Assembly: GCA_031285625.1 (NCBI GenBank)
Contig: JAITVV010000006.1
Location: forward strand, 36,963 to 100,962
Direction of reading: 5' to 3'
Length of the DNA stretch: 64,000 bases
DNA from: Prevotella sp.
Lineage (GTDB): Bacteria; Bacteroidota; Bacteroidia; Bacteroidales; Dysgonomonadaceae
Part shown: positions 27,626-36,982 of the stretch, one piece after another
Numbering within the stretch: position 1 is the first letter of the stretch
Layout: the number at the start of each line of letters is the position of its first letter
Made by a program: the position numbers and the translations under genes
The notes under the pieces: model-generated
Seen by the model: the letters and a program-made list of their open reading frames with translations, nothing else
Database searches by the model: none
Told to the model about the DNA's origin: nothing

Positions 27626-30600
27626 ATGAAAATTTTCTTTTTTAAGAGGATCGCTATATTCATAGCGGTGCTAGCTATCTCTGTTGGAATTTTTTCGCAA
27701 GTAAATCCGGGCCAGGTATCTGGACTTGTAACTGATGGTGAAGAAAATCCACTAATAGGAGTAAGTATAAAGGTGAAGGGCACAAAGACCGGTACAGTAT
27801 CGGATTTTGATGGCAGGTATCAGATCAATATTTCCAGCGAAGCGGATGTGTTGATTTTTTCTTATGTTGGGTTTGCTCCCAAAGAAATAACGGTTGGTAA
27901 TAACAAAACTTTGAATGTAGTATTACAAGATGAACACAATGCGCTTGATGAGGTTGTGGTTACAGCTTTGGGGATCAAGCGTGAAAAAAAGGCTTTAGGT
28001 TATGCTGTACAAGATATCAAGGGAGACGTACTTACCGAAGTACGTGATCCTAATATGTTGAATTCTCTGGCCGGACAGGTAGCTGGGGTACAGATATCTA
28101 ATTCAGCGTCGGGGGGGCTCGGTGGCTCTCCTAAAATATCTATTCGTGGAGATATATCTTTTACGAATAGTGCTCCTCTTTTTGTAATAGATGGAGTACC
28201 ACTAAATAATAACTCCAGTAACTATAATACCGATGGGATGGATTTTGGTAGTGGTGCTGCTGATATTAATCCCGATGATGTGGAGTCTATGAGTGTTCTT
28301 AAAGGACCTACAGCTGCTGCATTATATGGTAGCCGTGCAGCAAATGGAGCTGTCGTGATTACAACAAAAAGCGGGAAAAAGAATAAAGGCTTAGGTATTA
28401 CTTATAATTCCAACCTGGTTATTCAACCACGATTATTAAGAACTCCAAATTATCAGTATAAATATGGTGCAGGTGAGAACTTTGAATATTCATATGTTGA
28501 TGGTAACGGAGGAGGAATAAATGATGGAGCTGGATATTGCTGGGGACCTAAATTAAATCAACTTGATCCAAGTACTGCAAGTGGTTTTGTAGAAATACCC
28601 CAATTTGCCAGTCCGATAGATCCGGTAACAGGAGCGCGTATAGCTATTCCGTGGGTAGCACATAAGAATTTTCTGGAAGATTTTTTTGAAACGGGAACCG
28701 TATTCACTAATAATGTATCAATTAGTAATGCCAACGAAAATGGAAGTTTCCGCCTTTCGTATACAAATCTCGATCAAAAAGGCATAATGCCTAATACCGA
28801 TCTTCAACGTAATACTGTTTCTCTTAGTGCAGGGTATAATCTTGCCAAATTCCTACGTGTAAATGCGAACGTTAATTATGTACAAAATAAGAGTGATAAT
28901 ATGCCTCAGTTGAATTATTGGGACAAGCCTATAATGTACACATTTATGTGGTGGGGAATGAATGAGGATGTAAAAGCTCTGAGAAATTATTGGACTCCGG
29001 GAAAAGAAGGGTTGGAACAGACCAATTATAACAATTCGTGGATGGATAATCCTTACTTTACATTGTATGAGAATACCCAATCACAACTAAAGAACCATCT
29101 ATATGGTAATGTGTCATTTACGCTAGATATAATAGATGGGCTTTCGTTGATGGGAAGAACGGGAACAGACTGGTATGATGATAATATACGTATAAGACGT
29201 GCCTATAGTTCGAGAAATTACCCCAATGGTATGTATGCTGTGAATAATTATATATTCCAGGAGCGAAATAGTGATTTCCTTCTCACATGGGATAAACCAA
29301 ATGAATCGAACTTTCAGTATAAAATATCATTCGGAGGTAATATGATGCGTCGCTCGATACGTAAAACCGCAGCAAAAGCCCTTGAACTGGAAATCCCAGG
29401 TATATATAATCTGGAAAATGCCAGATCTACACCTACATTAAATGAAGAAAATCAGGAAAAAGCCATTAACAGTTTGTATGGTATGGGACAACTGGTTTAC
29501 AAGAACATGCTATATCTGGATGTTACTGCCCGAAACGACTGGTCGAGTACATTGCCTCTCAACAATAACTCTTATTTCTACCCGTCTGTTTCTTTGAGTG
29601 GCTTGATTTCAGAGATGGTAACTTTACCTAAAGCAGTATCTTTTCTCAAGTTGAGAGGATCATGGGCACAGGTAGGTAATGATACAGACCCATACAAATT
29701 AGTGAACGTTTATCAGTTTGGTGGAAAATGGGGAAGTACAAGTTCCGCTTATGAGGGTGGTGGACTATTGAATTCATTGCTGAAACCTGAGAAGATAAAC
29801 AGTATTGAGTTTGGTGCGGACTTGCGCTTTTTGGGAGACCGGATAGGTCTTGATGTAGCGTATTATAATACAATTGCTACCAATCAGATATTGAATATGT
29901 CCATTGCTCCTAGCTCGGGTTATGATTCTAGAATGATAAATGCCGGAAAAATAGAGAGTCGTGGTTTTGAAGTTGTTCTGAATGCTACCCCTCTTCGTTT
30001 CAAAGATTTTGAATGGAATATGACACTCAACTGGTCTACAAATCGTGCGTATGTTCGCGAATTGGCAGATGGATTGGATACTTATGATATGGGATATAAT
30101 GCTCAGGCCAGAGTAGGTGGACGTATGGGTGACCTTTATGGCTGGGGCTTTAAGCATGCACCTGATGGACAGATGATTTATGGTGAAGATGGCTTACCTG
30201 TATGGGAAGATGAAATCAAGTGTTATGGTAATTATAATCCGGACTGGATGGCAGGATTGAAAAATTCATTTACATTCAAAAATTTCAGATTGTCGGCATT
30301 ACTCGATTACAGAAAAGGTGGACGCATTTTTTCAGGCACTTTGTCCAAAGGTATGGAAGGTGGTGTACTGGCAGAATCCGCTATTGGTAATCAACGAGAA
30401 GAAGGTCTCATCGGTGATGGCGTAATCGCTACGTACGATGCAGAAGGAAATGTTACCGGATACAGAAAAAATGATGTAAGGGTCAGTCTTCGCGACTGGA
30501 TAGGAAGATATCATAGTAGAGATTCATTCGAAACGAATAGTTATGATGCTTCTTATCTCAAACTGCGGGAAATAGGGCTTTCATATACTTTTCCTCAGAT

Positions 30601-30775
30601 CAAAATATCGGAAAACTATTCATTACGTAATGTGACCATAGGTGTTACGGGGCGTAATCTATGGATGTGGTCGAAAGCAAAACATATCGATCCCGAATCC
30701 GGAGGGTTTGGTTATGAGGATGTTCAGATACCTACACCTAAGAGTATAGGTTTCAATCTAAGTGTCTCTTTCTGA
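27626..30775 (+). CDS. SusC/RagA TonB-dependent transporter (PUL 3, no STN domain)
   Basis: 1049 aa. Signal peptide 1-25 (ends IFSQ), carboxypeptidase-D-like domain (about 30-108; LIGVSIKVKGTKTGTVSDFD), plug (about 110-245; PLFVIDGVPLNN, SVLKGPTAAALYGSRAANG), then the beta-barrel ending LSVSF. It lacks the STN domain of the PUL 1 and PUL 2 transporters, so it does not signal to a FecR. That agrees with control by an AraC regulator instead. It is paired with a SusD_2-type lipoprotein 29 bp downstream. Confidence 0.95.
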   Translation: MKIFFFKRIAIFIAVLAISVGIFSQVNPGQVSGLVTDGEENPLIGVSIKVKGTKTGTVSDFDGRYQINISSEADVLIFSYVGFAPKEITVGNNKTLNVVLQDEHNALDEVVVTALGIKREKKALGYAVQDIKGDVLTEVRDPNMLNSLAGQVAGVQISNSASGGLGGSPKISIRGDISFTNSAPLFVIDGVPLNNNSSNYNTDGMDFGSGAADINPDDVESMSVLKGPTAAALYGSRAANGAVVITTKSGKKNKGLGITYNSNLVIQPRLLRTPNYQYKYGAGENFEYSYVDGNGGGINDGAGYCWGPKLNQLDPSTASGFVEIPQFASPIDPVTGARIAIPWVAHKNFLEDFFETGTVFTNNVSISNANENGSFRLSYTNLDQKGIMPNTDLQRNTVSLSAGYNLAKFLRVNANVNYVQNKSDNMPQLNYWDKPIMYTFMWWGMNEDVKALRNYWTPGKEGLEQTNYNNSWMDNPYFTLYENTQSQLKNHLYGNVSFTLDIIDGLSLMGRTGTDWYDDNIRIRRAYSSRNYPNGMYAVNNYIFQERNSDFLLTWDKPNESNFQYKISFGGNMMRRSIRKTAAKALELEIPGIYNLENARSTPTLNEENQEKAINSLYGMGQLVYKNMLYLDVTARNDWSSTLPLNNNSYFYPSVSLSGLISEMVTLPKAVSFLKLRGSWAQVGNDTDPYKLVNVYQFGGKWGSTSSAYEGGGLLNSLLKPEKINSIEFGADLRFLGDRIGLDVAYYNTIATNQILNMSIAPSSGYDSRMINAGKIESRGFEVVLNATPLRFKDFEWNMTLNWSTNRAYVRELADGLDTYDMGYNAQARVGGRMGDLYGWGFKHAPDGQMIYGEDGLPVWEDEIKCYGNYNPDWMAGLKNSFTFKNFRLSALLDYRKGGRIFSGTLSKGMEGGVLAESAIGNQREEGLIGDGVIATYDAEGNVTGYRKNDVRVSLRDWIGRYHSRDSFETNSYDASYLKLREIGLSYTFPQIKISENYSLRNVTIGVTGRNLWMWSKAKHIDPESGGFGYEDVQIPTPKSIGFNLSVSF

Positions 30776-30804
30776 TAAAGTAGCTATTTTAAATTTGAAA
30801 CATT

Positions 30805-32226
30805 ATGAAAAATTTTATATATATAATCGCTTTATTGCTATTTATGGGGGCTTGTACGAAGGATTTCGAAGACATAAACACCAATAAGAACAAGCCGGAA
30901 ACTATTATTCCTGACCTTTTACTAACATACCTGACATATCAAACTGTTGATACAGGACCTCAGGGTAGTGTAGTTACACAGCATTTAGCTGCGCGTGACT
31001 GGGTTGTTGGTCTGGGTAGATACGACTGGTGGGGAACTCCGTACTGGGATTACCCAAATTTACGGAATGCAAATAATCTTATTATTGAAGCCGAAAATAT
31101 GGGGAATGATAATTTTAAGGGAATAGGACTTATATTTAAAACATTCTTATTTTCCCGAACTACCGATTGTGTCGGTGATATTCCATTTAGTGAGGCTCTC
31201 AAAGGTAAAGAAGGGATCTATATGGCGAAGTATGATACTCAAGAAGAGGTGTATAAGGGTTTGTTGGCCTATCTTGATGAAGCTAATGACCTGATAGACG
31301 TCAATGGAACTTCTATTTCAGGGGATATTCTTTATGGAGGAGATTTACTGAAATGGAAAAAATTTGCCAATTCTCTTCATTTACGTTTGTTAATGAGAGT
31401 TTCAGAAAAAATGCCTGATGCAAAGGCAAAAATAAAGGCAATTGTGGATAATCCGGAAAAATACCCTATATTTGAAAGTAACGACGATATGGCCGCCTTG
31501 ACTTACCTTCCTGATGCGCCAAACAGATATCCGAACTATAATGCTGCGGGATACGATGCGGGTGAAGTAGTACTGGGTAAACCGCTTGCCGATACATTGT
31601 TGAACTATAATGATCCGCGTATAGCAAAAATGGCACAACCAACTATGGCATCTGTTAATGGTGGTACAGTTGAGTTTGTTGGAGTACCTTGTGGAATGAC
31701 TAAAGATGAGGCTTTGTCATATAACGGGGGACGCGAATATCAGTCACTTGTAAATGCTCGCTATAGCCATGACCCTGTTGGCGAAAAAGGTATTTTTATG
31801 TCTTATGCCGAACTCCAGTTTATCCTTGCTGAAGCAGCTCAAAAGGGATGGATCGGTGGAAGCGCCAAGGTTTATTATGAAAATGGGATAAGAAGCTCTT
31901 TCGAGTATTATGGGGTATCTGCAGATGTCGATAGTTACTTAACTGGTTCAAAAGTTACCTATAATCCGGCCAATGGTCTTTTACAAATTGGTGTACAAAA
32001 GTGGATTTCTTTCTATTTCAACTCCGGTTATGAATCATACTTTGACTATCGGCGTACTAAAATCCCATATCTGTTTCCGGGAACCGGAAACCTGAACGGC
32101 GGAAAGATTCCTGTACGATGGAAATATCCTGATTCGGAACAGAATTTAAATGGAAATAATTTTAAAGAAGCGATCGAAAGACAGGGAGCAGACAATATTA
32201 ATACTGCTATTTGGCTAACCAAGTAA
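30805..32226 (+). CDS. SusD-like lipoprotein, SusD_2 type (PUL 3)
   Basis: 473 aa, lipobox GAC (Cys17). The start CTKDFEDINTNKNKPETI, the DVGDIPFSEA-like segment DCVGDIPFSEALKG near 120, and KWKKFANSLHLRLLMRVSE near 195-213 are those of the SusD-like_2 group, not the classical SusD_RagB group. The C-terminal half has EAAQKGWIGGSAKVYYENGI near 345-365. It is the surface partner of the SusC at 27626. A hairpin at 32240-32265 follows it. Confidence 0.92.
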   Translation: MKNFIYIIALLLFMGACTKDFEDINTNKNKPETIIPDLLLTYLTYQTVDTGPQGSVVTQHLAARDWVVGLGRYDWWGTPYWDYPNLRNANNLIIEAENMGNDNFKGIGLIFKTFLFSRTTDCVGDIPFSEALKGKEGIYMAKYDTQEEVYKGLLAYLDEANDLIDVNGTSISGDILYGGDLLKWKKFANSLHLRLLMRVSEKMPDAKAKIKAIVDNPEKYPIFESNDDMAALTYLPDAPNRYPNYNAAGYDAGEVVLGKPLADTLLNYNDPRIAKMAQPTMASVNGGTVEFVGVPCGMTKDEALSYNGGREYQSLVNARYSHDPVGEKGIFMSYAELQFILAEAAQKGWIGGSAKVYYENGIRSSFEYYGVSADVDSYLTGSKVTYNPANGLLQIGVQKWISFYFNSGYESYFDYRRTKIPYLFPGTGNLNGGKIPVRWKYPDSEQNLNGNNFKEAIERQGADNINTAIWLTK

Positions 32227-32239
32227 CAACAACAGCAAA

Positions 32240-32275
32240 AGGAGAGGGTAACTAATCCCTCTCCTATGTTTTATT
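32240..32275 (+). terminator. Intrinsic terminator after the PUL 3 susD gene
   Basis: Stem AGGAGAGGG / CCCTCTCCT (9 bp) with an 8-nt loop, followed by ATGTTTTATT. It lies between SusD and the phosphatase-like gene, so the latter may be expressed at a lower level by read-through. Confidence 0.7.
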
Positions 32276-32296
32276 AATGATTAAATATGGAATATA

Positions 32297-33217
32297 ATGC
32301 TTAACATTTACAAAGTCTTATTGAGTATTTCTCTTATTTTTTTAGTGTGTGCATGTAAAAATAATCAGTCAACTGCACCTGTAGAACTCAAAGTTATGAG
32401 TTTCAATATATGGGTAGGTGGAGGTAAGTCTATCGATGCTACAGGTAAAGTTTTTGCAGAAAGTAAAGCTGATATAATCGGTGTACAAGAGTCAACACGT
32501 AATGATAAAAATATTGCGGCTCAGTTGGCGGATAGTTTGGGATGGCATTCTTATGTATATGGACAGAGTACAGCAATAATAAGTAAATATCCGATAGTAG
32601 ATACCTCTGCGAACAAGCATGGTGTGAAAATCAAGATTGACGAAACTCATTTTGTATGGATGTTTAATATACATCTTATGTACTGTCCATACGAACCATA
32701 CCAATTGAATGGTATAGAATATTGTGGTGGGCCCATATTACAAACTGCAGAACAAGCTGTTGCTTCGGCTACTGCTACCAGAAGTAAAGAAGTAGAATCA
32801 ACTATTGCAGATATATTGGAAGTGGGAAAGGAAGGATTTCCTATCTTTCTTACAGGAGACTTTAATGAGCCTTCTTGTCTGGACTGGACGGTTAAGGCAG
32901 TAGAAGCAGGATTATGTAAAACTGCTGTGGAATGGCCTTCAACTAAAGCCTTTCTTAATAAGGGAGGTATGAAAGATTCGTACCGCATATCATATCCTGA
33001 CGAGGTAAAAAATCCCGGGCATACATGGACTCCACTACCGGAAACAACAGCATATAAGGAAGTCTTAGACCGTATCGACTTTGTTCTTTTCTCTGGAGAA
33101 AAAATAGAATTGAAAAACTCTGTTATCCTTGGGGAAGAGAGTTCTAAGAGTGATGTTGGCTTTAAAGATTATCCATCAGATCACAGAGCAGTAATGAGTA
33201 CTTTCATGCTGAAGTAA
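32297..33217 (+). CDS. Endonuclease/exonuclease/phosphatase (EEP) family lipoprotein
   Basis: 306 aa, lipoprotein signal ending VCAC (Cys20 likely lipidated). All EEP (DNase I-like) metal-dependent motifs are visible: MSFNIWVGGG near 34-43, the VQESTRND glutamate near 64-71, FNIHLMY near 120, the LTGDFNEPS active-site segment near 195, RIDFV near 260, and the terminal PSDHRAVMS. A lipoprotein in a SusC/D locus is more likely to act on a phosphodiester or phosphomonoester of an extracellular glycan or lipid than on nucleic acid, but the substrate is unknown. Its 3' end overlaps the convergent AraC gene by 14 bp. Confidence 0.85.
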   Translation: MLNIYKVLLSISLIFLVCACKNNQSTAPVELKVMSFNIWVGGGKSIDATGKVFAESKADIIGVQESTRNDKNIAAQLADSLGWHSYVYGQSTAIISKYPIVDTSANKHGVKIKIDETHFVWMFNIHLMYCPYEPYQLNGIEYCGGPILQTAEQAVASATATRSKEVESTIADILEVGKEGFPIFLTGDFNEPSCLDWTVKAVEAGLCKTAVEWPSTKAFLNKGGMKDSYRISYPDEVKNPGHTWTPLPETTAYKEVLDRIDFVLFSGEKIELKNSVILGEESSKSDVGFKDYPSDHRAVMSTFMLK

Positions 33218-34112
33218 TTTTGCTTGACAGTTTGTTTACAACACGGTATCTGGCTGGAGAGGTACCCATCATTTTCTTGAAAAGCCGTGAGTAATAATAA
33301 GGATCGTCAAATCCTACCAGAATAGATATCTGATTGATCTTCATCGTGCTATTAAGCAAGTAATAGCACGATCGTTGTACTTTTAGTTGGTTGAAAAACT
33401 CCATTGGTGCAATACCCATATTTTTATAGAATAGTCTGTAAAAATATGAAACAGAATATCCAAAGTGTTCAGCTATATCCGATAGCTTTAACTTATTTCC
33501 TATATTTTCATTCATATAGTGTGTCGCCAGATGGATAAGTGAAGTCCCATACCGGTTCTCAGCTTTCGAATTTCTGTGAGTCTTTACATATAATATAGAG
33601 CCTAAGAAATATGCCAGGCCAAAGTTTGCATATTGTAATGCACCATCATCATGTGAATCAGATAAGACATTGTAAATATCTTCAAAAACTTTGAAGCGTT
33701 CATCAATACGCGAGTTATTTTCGGGATCGATAGATATTACTTTGCCATATATTTCAGAAAATAGTTTCGATTTGTATCCTTTGAAGTGTATCCAGTAAAT
33801 TGTCCAGGGATTAGTCTCATTTGCACCATAACGGTGAGCTGTATTAGCAGGAAGTATAATGAATTGATTTTCATTTACTGAATGTACTTTTCCATTTAGT
33901 TCAAACCATCCTCCTCCTTTGGTACAATAGATAAGAATATTTTCAGGACATCCTGTCGGTCTGTTTATATAGTGATATTTGGCAGAAGGAAAATATCCCA
34001 AAGAATGAAAGTAAATATCATTCATCATCGGATTTTTATCCATCTCCTCGACAATAAAATACGGTAATATAATGCTCCATTGTCCATGGAAACCGTGTTT
34101 GATCTGTGTCAT
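33204..34112 (-). CDS. AraC-family transcriptional regulator (cupin sensor + two HTH)
   Basis: 302 aa. N-terminal AraC cupin sensor (about 40-170; NILIYCTKGGGWFELNGKVH, ILPANTAHRYGANETNPW) and a C-terminal pair of helix-turn-helices (about 200-295; KLSDIAEHFGYSVSYFYRLFYKNMGIAP and QISILVGFDDPYYYSRLFKKMMGTSPARYR). Soluble, so it senses an intracellular sugar or metabolite. It is divergent from the methyltransferase operon at 34392, and operator B lies between them. The same tandem site occurs before susC at 27626 and the oxidoreductase at 38198. It probably activates all three transcripts and may control itself. Confidence 0.93.
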   Translation of the reverse strand: MTQIKHGFHGQWSIILPYFIVEEMDKNPMMNDIYFHSLGYFPSAKYHYINRPTGCPENILIYCTKGGGWFELNGKVHSVNENQFIILPANTAHRYGANETNPWTIYWIHFKGYKSKLFSEIYGKVISIDPENNSRIDERFKVFEDIYNVLSDSHDDGALQYANFGLAYFLGSILYVKTHRNSKAENRYGTSLIHLATHYMNENIGNKLKLSDIAEHFGYSVSYFYRLFYKNMGIAPMEFFNQLKVQRSCYYLLNSTMKINQISILVGFDDPYYYSRLFKKMMGTSPARYRVVNKLSSKITSA

Positions 34113-34144
34113 TTTAGGTTAGTTATTTGTCCCACGTAAAATTA

Positions 34145-34186
34145 GCAATAATAATCCATTTTTTATGAATGATTTATCCATTTTGT
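34145..34186 (+). promoter_or_regulatory. Tandem AraC-type operator B, AraC/methyltransferase intergenic region
   Basis: Same tandem structure as operator A: GCA at 34145 and a degenerate GAA at 34167, with TCCATT at 34155 and 34177, period 22 bp. It lies between the divergent AraC gene and the corrinoid operon and can serve both. The downstream half-site abuts a TTTG (34182-34185) that could act as the -33 element. Confidence 0.72.
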
Positions 34187-34202
34187 GAGCATAACAAATA
34201 TA

Positions 34203-34210
34203 TAATTTTG
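34203..34210 (+). promoter_or_regulatory. -7 box of the corrinoid methyltransferase operon promoter
   Basis: TAATTTTG is a full match to TAnnTTTG. A TTTG 17 bp upstream (34182-34185) is a possible -33 element, slightly closer than usual. The box starts 58 bp after the first base of operator B. The implied transcript has a leader of about 175 nt with no recognised riboswitch; no cobalamin riboswitch consensus was seen. Confidence 0.65.
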
Positions 34211-34391
34211 TTAATACAACTTAACCATGGAAAATCGTGTGTCAGGGATGTAAAATATAGGTAATTAATTAATCCCTGATTACATCAAGATCAAAATAAA
34301 AACGAAATATACTTATACATTAATGAATTATCTAAATGTAAGGATTATCCAGTAATTCCCTTACAGGAAGCTAAATCTTACCTTAAAAATT

Positions 34392-35642
34392 ATGGCTACA
34401 TCAAAAAAACGTGTGCTGGATGCACTCAATCACAGAAACAGTGACCGTATTCCTGTCGATTTCGGCACTACCGGAGTCACGGGTATCCACTGTAAAGTTA
34501 TAGAGGGTCTTCGCCGTCATTACGGGCTGGCAGATCGACCCGTGAAAATTGTAGAACCTTTTCAGATGCTTGGCGAGGTTGACGAAGAACTGCAACAAAT
34601 TGTGCGCACAGACTGTGTTGGTATATATGGAAAAAAGGATATGTTTTCCATAGATGAATCGGAACTTCATGAACAGGTAACTCCATGGGGCCAACATGTG
34701 TTGATCGCCAGGGATATAGATCTTACTCCCGATAAGAATGGCGATGTATATATCTATGCAGAAGGAGACCGCTCATATCCTCCATGTGCAGTTATGCCGC
34801 AAGGGTGTTATTTTATCAATGCAATAGAGAGAGTTGATAATTATGATGAATCTAATATCAGACTTGAAGATAATACAGAAGAATATTCATATATCTCAGA
34901 TGAAGATTTAGATCATTTTACGAGCGAAATAGAAAAAGCTTCACACACCGAAAAAGCTATAATAGCCAGTTTTGGTGGAGCAGCTCTCGGTGATATTGCA
35001 TTTGTACCGGGTATGGGATTAAAGGATCCAAAGGGAATAAGAAGTGTAGCCGAATGGTATATGTCTACTGCTTTGCGTCCCGAATTTATCCACCGGATAT
35101 TTGATAAACAAATAGATATTGCAATTGAGAATTACAAAAAACTATGGGATAGGGTAGGGAGTAAAGTAGATGTTGTCTTTACTTGTGGTGCTGATTTCGG
35201 TACACAAGAATCTCAATTCTGTTCAGCGGCTTCATTCAATGAATTATGGGTTCCTCACTATAAGAGGATGAACGATTGGATACATGAGAATACAACATGG
35301 AAAGTATTCAAGCATTGCTGTGGTTCTATTATTCCTTTGATTCCTTCCCTGATAGAAGCAGGATTTGATATTCTCAATCCTGTGCAGATAAATGCAAAAG
35401 ATATGGATTCTCACCGCCTGAAATCTGAATTTGGAGACCATCTTACATTTTGGGGTGGAGGTATTGATACCCAAAAGGTACTGCCAAAAGGTACTCCTGA
35501 AGAAGTGAAACGACATGTATTAGGACAATGTGAAATCTTTGGTAAAGATGGTGGATTTGTATTCACCTCCGTACACAATATACAGGCAAATGCCCCGATA
35601 GAAAATGTAGCAGCTATGTTTGATGCTTTAAATACAATATAA
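34392..35642 (+). CDS. URO-D-fold corrinoid methyltransferase (substrate side)
   Basis: 416 aa, cytoplasmic. Uroporphyrinogen decarboxylase-type TIM barrel, but in the context of a corrinoid protein, as for the MtaA/MtbA/MtsA fold group. Start KKRVLDALNHRNSDRIPVDF is typical; a probable zinc-binding segment is FKHCCGSIIPLIPSLIEAG (His308, Cys309/310), followed by DILNPVQINAKDM and FWGGGIDTQ...GTPEEVKRHV. It probably moves a methyl group from an unknown methylated substrate to the corrinoid protein encoded 7 bp downstream. A true heme-pathway HemE is unlikely from length and neighbours. Confidence 0.88.
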   Translation: MATSKKRVLDALNHRNSDRIPVDFGTTGVTGIHCKVIEGLRRHYGLADRPVKIVEPFQMLGEVDEELQQIVRTDCVGIYGKKDMFSIDESELHEQVTPWGQHVLIARDIDLTPDKNGDVYIYAEGDRSYPPCAVMPQGCYFINAIERVDNYDESNIRLEDNTEEYSYISDEDLDHFTSEIEKASHTEKAIIASFGGAALGDIAFVPGMGLKDPKGIRSVAEWYMSTALRPEFIHRIFDKQIDIAIENYKKLWDRVGSKVDVVFTCGADFGTQESQFCSAASFNELWVPHYKRMNDWIHENTTWKVFKHCCGSIIPLIPSLIEAGFDILNPVQINAKDMDSHRLKSEFGDHLTFWGGGIDTQKVLPKGTPEEVKRHVLGQCEIFGKDGGFVFTSVHNIQANAPIENVAAMFDALNTI

Positions 35643-35649
35643 AACAGAT

Positions 35650-36285
35650 ATGGAAAATTTAAATAATATATACGAAGCTGTATTAAAAGGTAATTTGCCT
35701 TTAGCCGTAGAATCAGCGCAAAAGGCTATCACAGAAAATGTAGATCCTCAGATAATAATCAATGATTATATGTCGAAGGCTATGGAGGAGATCGGTTCCC
35801 GGTTCGAATCTGGTCAGGCATTTGTCCCGGAATTGTTAATGTCGGCGCGTGCCATGAAAGGAGCACTTGATCTGCTGAAACCTCTGTTGGCGAATAATTC
35901 TTCTGCAAGTCTGGGTAAAGTAGTAATAGGTACTGTAAAGGGAGATCTGCACGATATTGGCAAAAACCTTGTAGCATCCATGTTGGAAGGTTGTGGTTTT
36001 GATGTGATAAATCTGGGTGTAGATATTTCTTCCGAAAAGTTTGTGCAGGCTGTAAAAGAGCATAATGCAAATATTGTTTGTCTGTCGGCACTACTGACCA
36101 CTACCATGAACTATATGAAAGAAATTGTAATTGCCTTGGAAAAGGAAGGCTTGCGTAATAATGTTAAGATTATGATTGGTGGAGCGCCTATCAGTTCTGA
36201 ATTTGCAAATGAAATAAATGCTGATGGATATAGTGATAATGCAAATTCTGCCGTAAATCTGGCAAAACAATTAATTGCTTCTTAA
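35650..36285 (+). CDS. Corrinoid (B12-binding) methyl-carrier protein
   Basis: 211 aa, the usual length of MtaC/MtbC/MttC-like carriers. N-terminal four-helix cap domain (about 1-85) and B12-binding Rossmann domain (about 88-211). The lower-ligand motif D-x-H-x-x-G is present (Asp99, His101, Gly104, in GTVKGDLHDIGKNLV), so cobalamin is bound base-off/His-on. It carries the methyl group between the two URO-D methyltransferases of the same operon. Needs B12 uptake or synthesis elsewhere in the genome; none is in this window. Confidence 0.94.
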   Translation: MENLNNIYEAVLKGNLPLAVESAQKAITENVDPQIIINDYMSKAMEEIGSRFESGQAFVPELLMSARAMKGALDLLKPLLANNSSASLGKVVIGTVKGDLHDIGKNLVASMLEGCGFDVINLGVDISSEKFVQAVKEHNANIVCLSALLTTTMNYMKEIVIALEKEGLRNNVKIMIGGAPISSEFANEINADGYSDNANSAVNLAKQLIAS

Positions 36286-36295
36286 ATCTGATACT

Positions 36296-36982
36296 ATGAA
36301 ATCATCTTCAATTCCTTTTTTAGATTTGAATCTGAGCAAACAGTATGTTCTGGAAGAGATGGGGTATGGTACTGTTACTCCTGATCATGCTGTGACAGCT
36401 ATCTTGGATGAATTTTTTAAATTACTCGAAAAAGAGGTTGTGACAGAATATATTTTTAATATGTATGAAGGGCAAATGGGTGATGGTAAGATCATATTTG
36501 GTAATACTTGCCTTGGTGCTGGGAATACAATTACCTCTCTTCTGAAAAACTCGGTAAAATATGTCATTTTTGCAGCTACTGCAGGACCTCATTTTGATAA
36601 AAGAATGCAACAGGTAAAGGCAGGGGATGATATGCTCAGAACCTATATACTGGATGCTATCGGGACTTGTATAGTCGAAAAGACAGGAGATATTATGGAA
36701 ATGCATATTAAGCAGGAGATTAATGGGCTCAATCATACTAATCGCTTCAGTCCCGGTTATTGTGGCTGGCCATTAACTGATCAGAGAAATCTGTTTCAGT
36801 TAATAGGTGGGAGGCCTTGTGGAATCACCTTATCTGAAGTCTGTCTTATGCATCCCATTAAATCGATAAGTGGTATAATGGGTATAGGTCAGAATGTAAA
36901 TCAGAAACTATATGGATGTAACTTTTGTGAATTGGAAACTTGTTATAAACGAAAAAAACTTAAAACCCGAGCTACTGTATGA
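36296..36982 (+). CDS. Stand-alone MetH-type cobalamin reactivation domain
   Basis: About 228 aa from the ATG at 36296; a longer frame from a TTG at 36275 would overlap the corrinoid gene and is less likely. It matches the activation domain of B12-dependent methionine synthase (Met_synt_B12), with the S-adenosylmethionine-binding motif R-x-x-x-G-Y at Arg150-Tyr155 (RFSPGYCGWPLTDQ). In MetH this domain reductively remethylates inactive cob(II)alamin. Here, on its own, it likely rescues the corrinoid protein at 35650, the role RamA/RACo plays elsewhere. The C-terminus has Cys208-x2-Cys211-x4-Cys216, not part of MetH, that could bind metal. ATGA overlap with the next gene. Confidence 0.85.
   Translation: MKSSSIPFLDLNLSKQYVLEEMGYGTVTPDHAVTAILDEFFKLLEKEVVTEYIFNMYEGQMGDGKIIFGNTCLGAGNTITSLLKNSVKYVIFAATAGPHFDKRMQQVKAGDDMLRTYILDAIGTCIVEKTGDIMEMHIKQEINGLNHTNRFSPGYCGWPLTDQRNLFQLIGGRPCGITLSEVCLMHPIKSISGIMGIGQNVNQKLYGCNFCELETCYKRKKLKTRATV

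Noticed and set aside
34113-34391. Cobalamin riboswitch before the corrinoid operon
   Set aside because: I looked for B12-box-like conserved elements in the leader and saw none; the region is AT-rich and explained by the AraC operator and promoter.
34392-35642. HemE (uroporphyrinogen decarboxylase of heme synthesis)
   Set aside because: The family fold is shared, but the length, the H-C-C segment and the adjacent corrinoid protein point to methyl transfer.
36275-36295. Upstream TTG start for the reactivation-domain gene
   Set aside because: It would overlap the corrinoid gene; the ATG at 36296 gives a normal family start and spacing.
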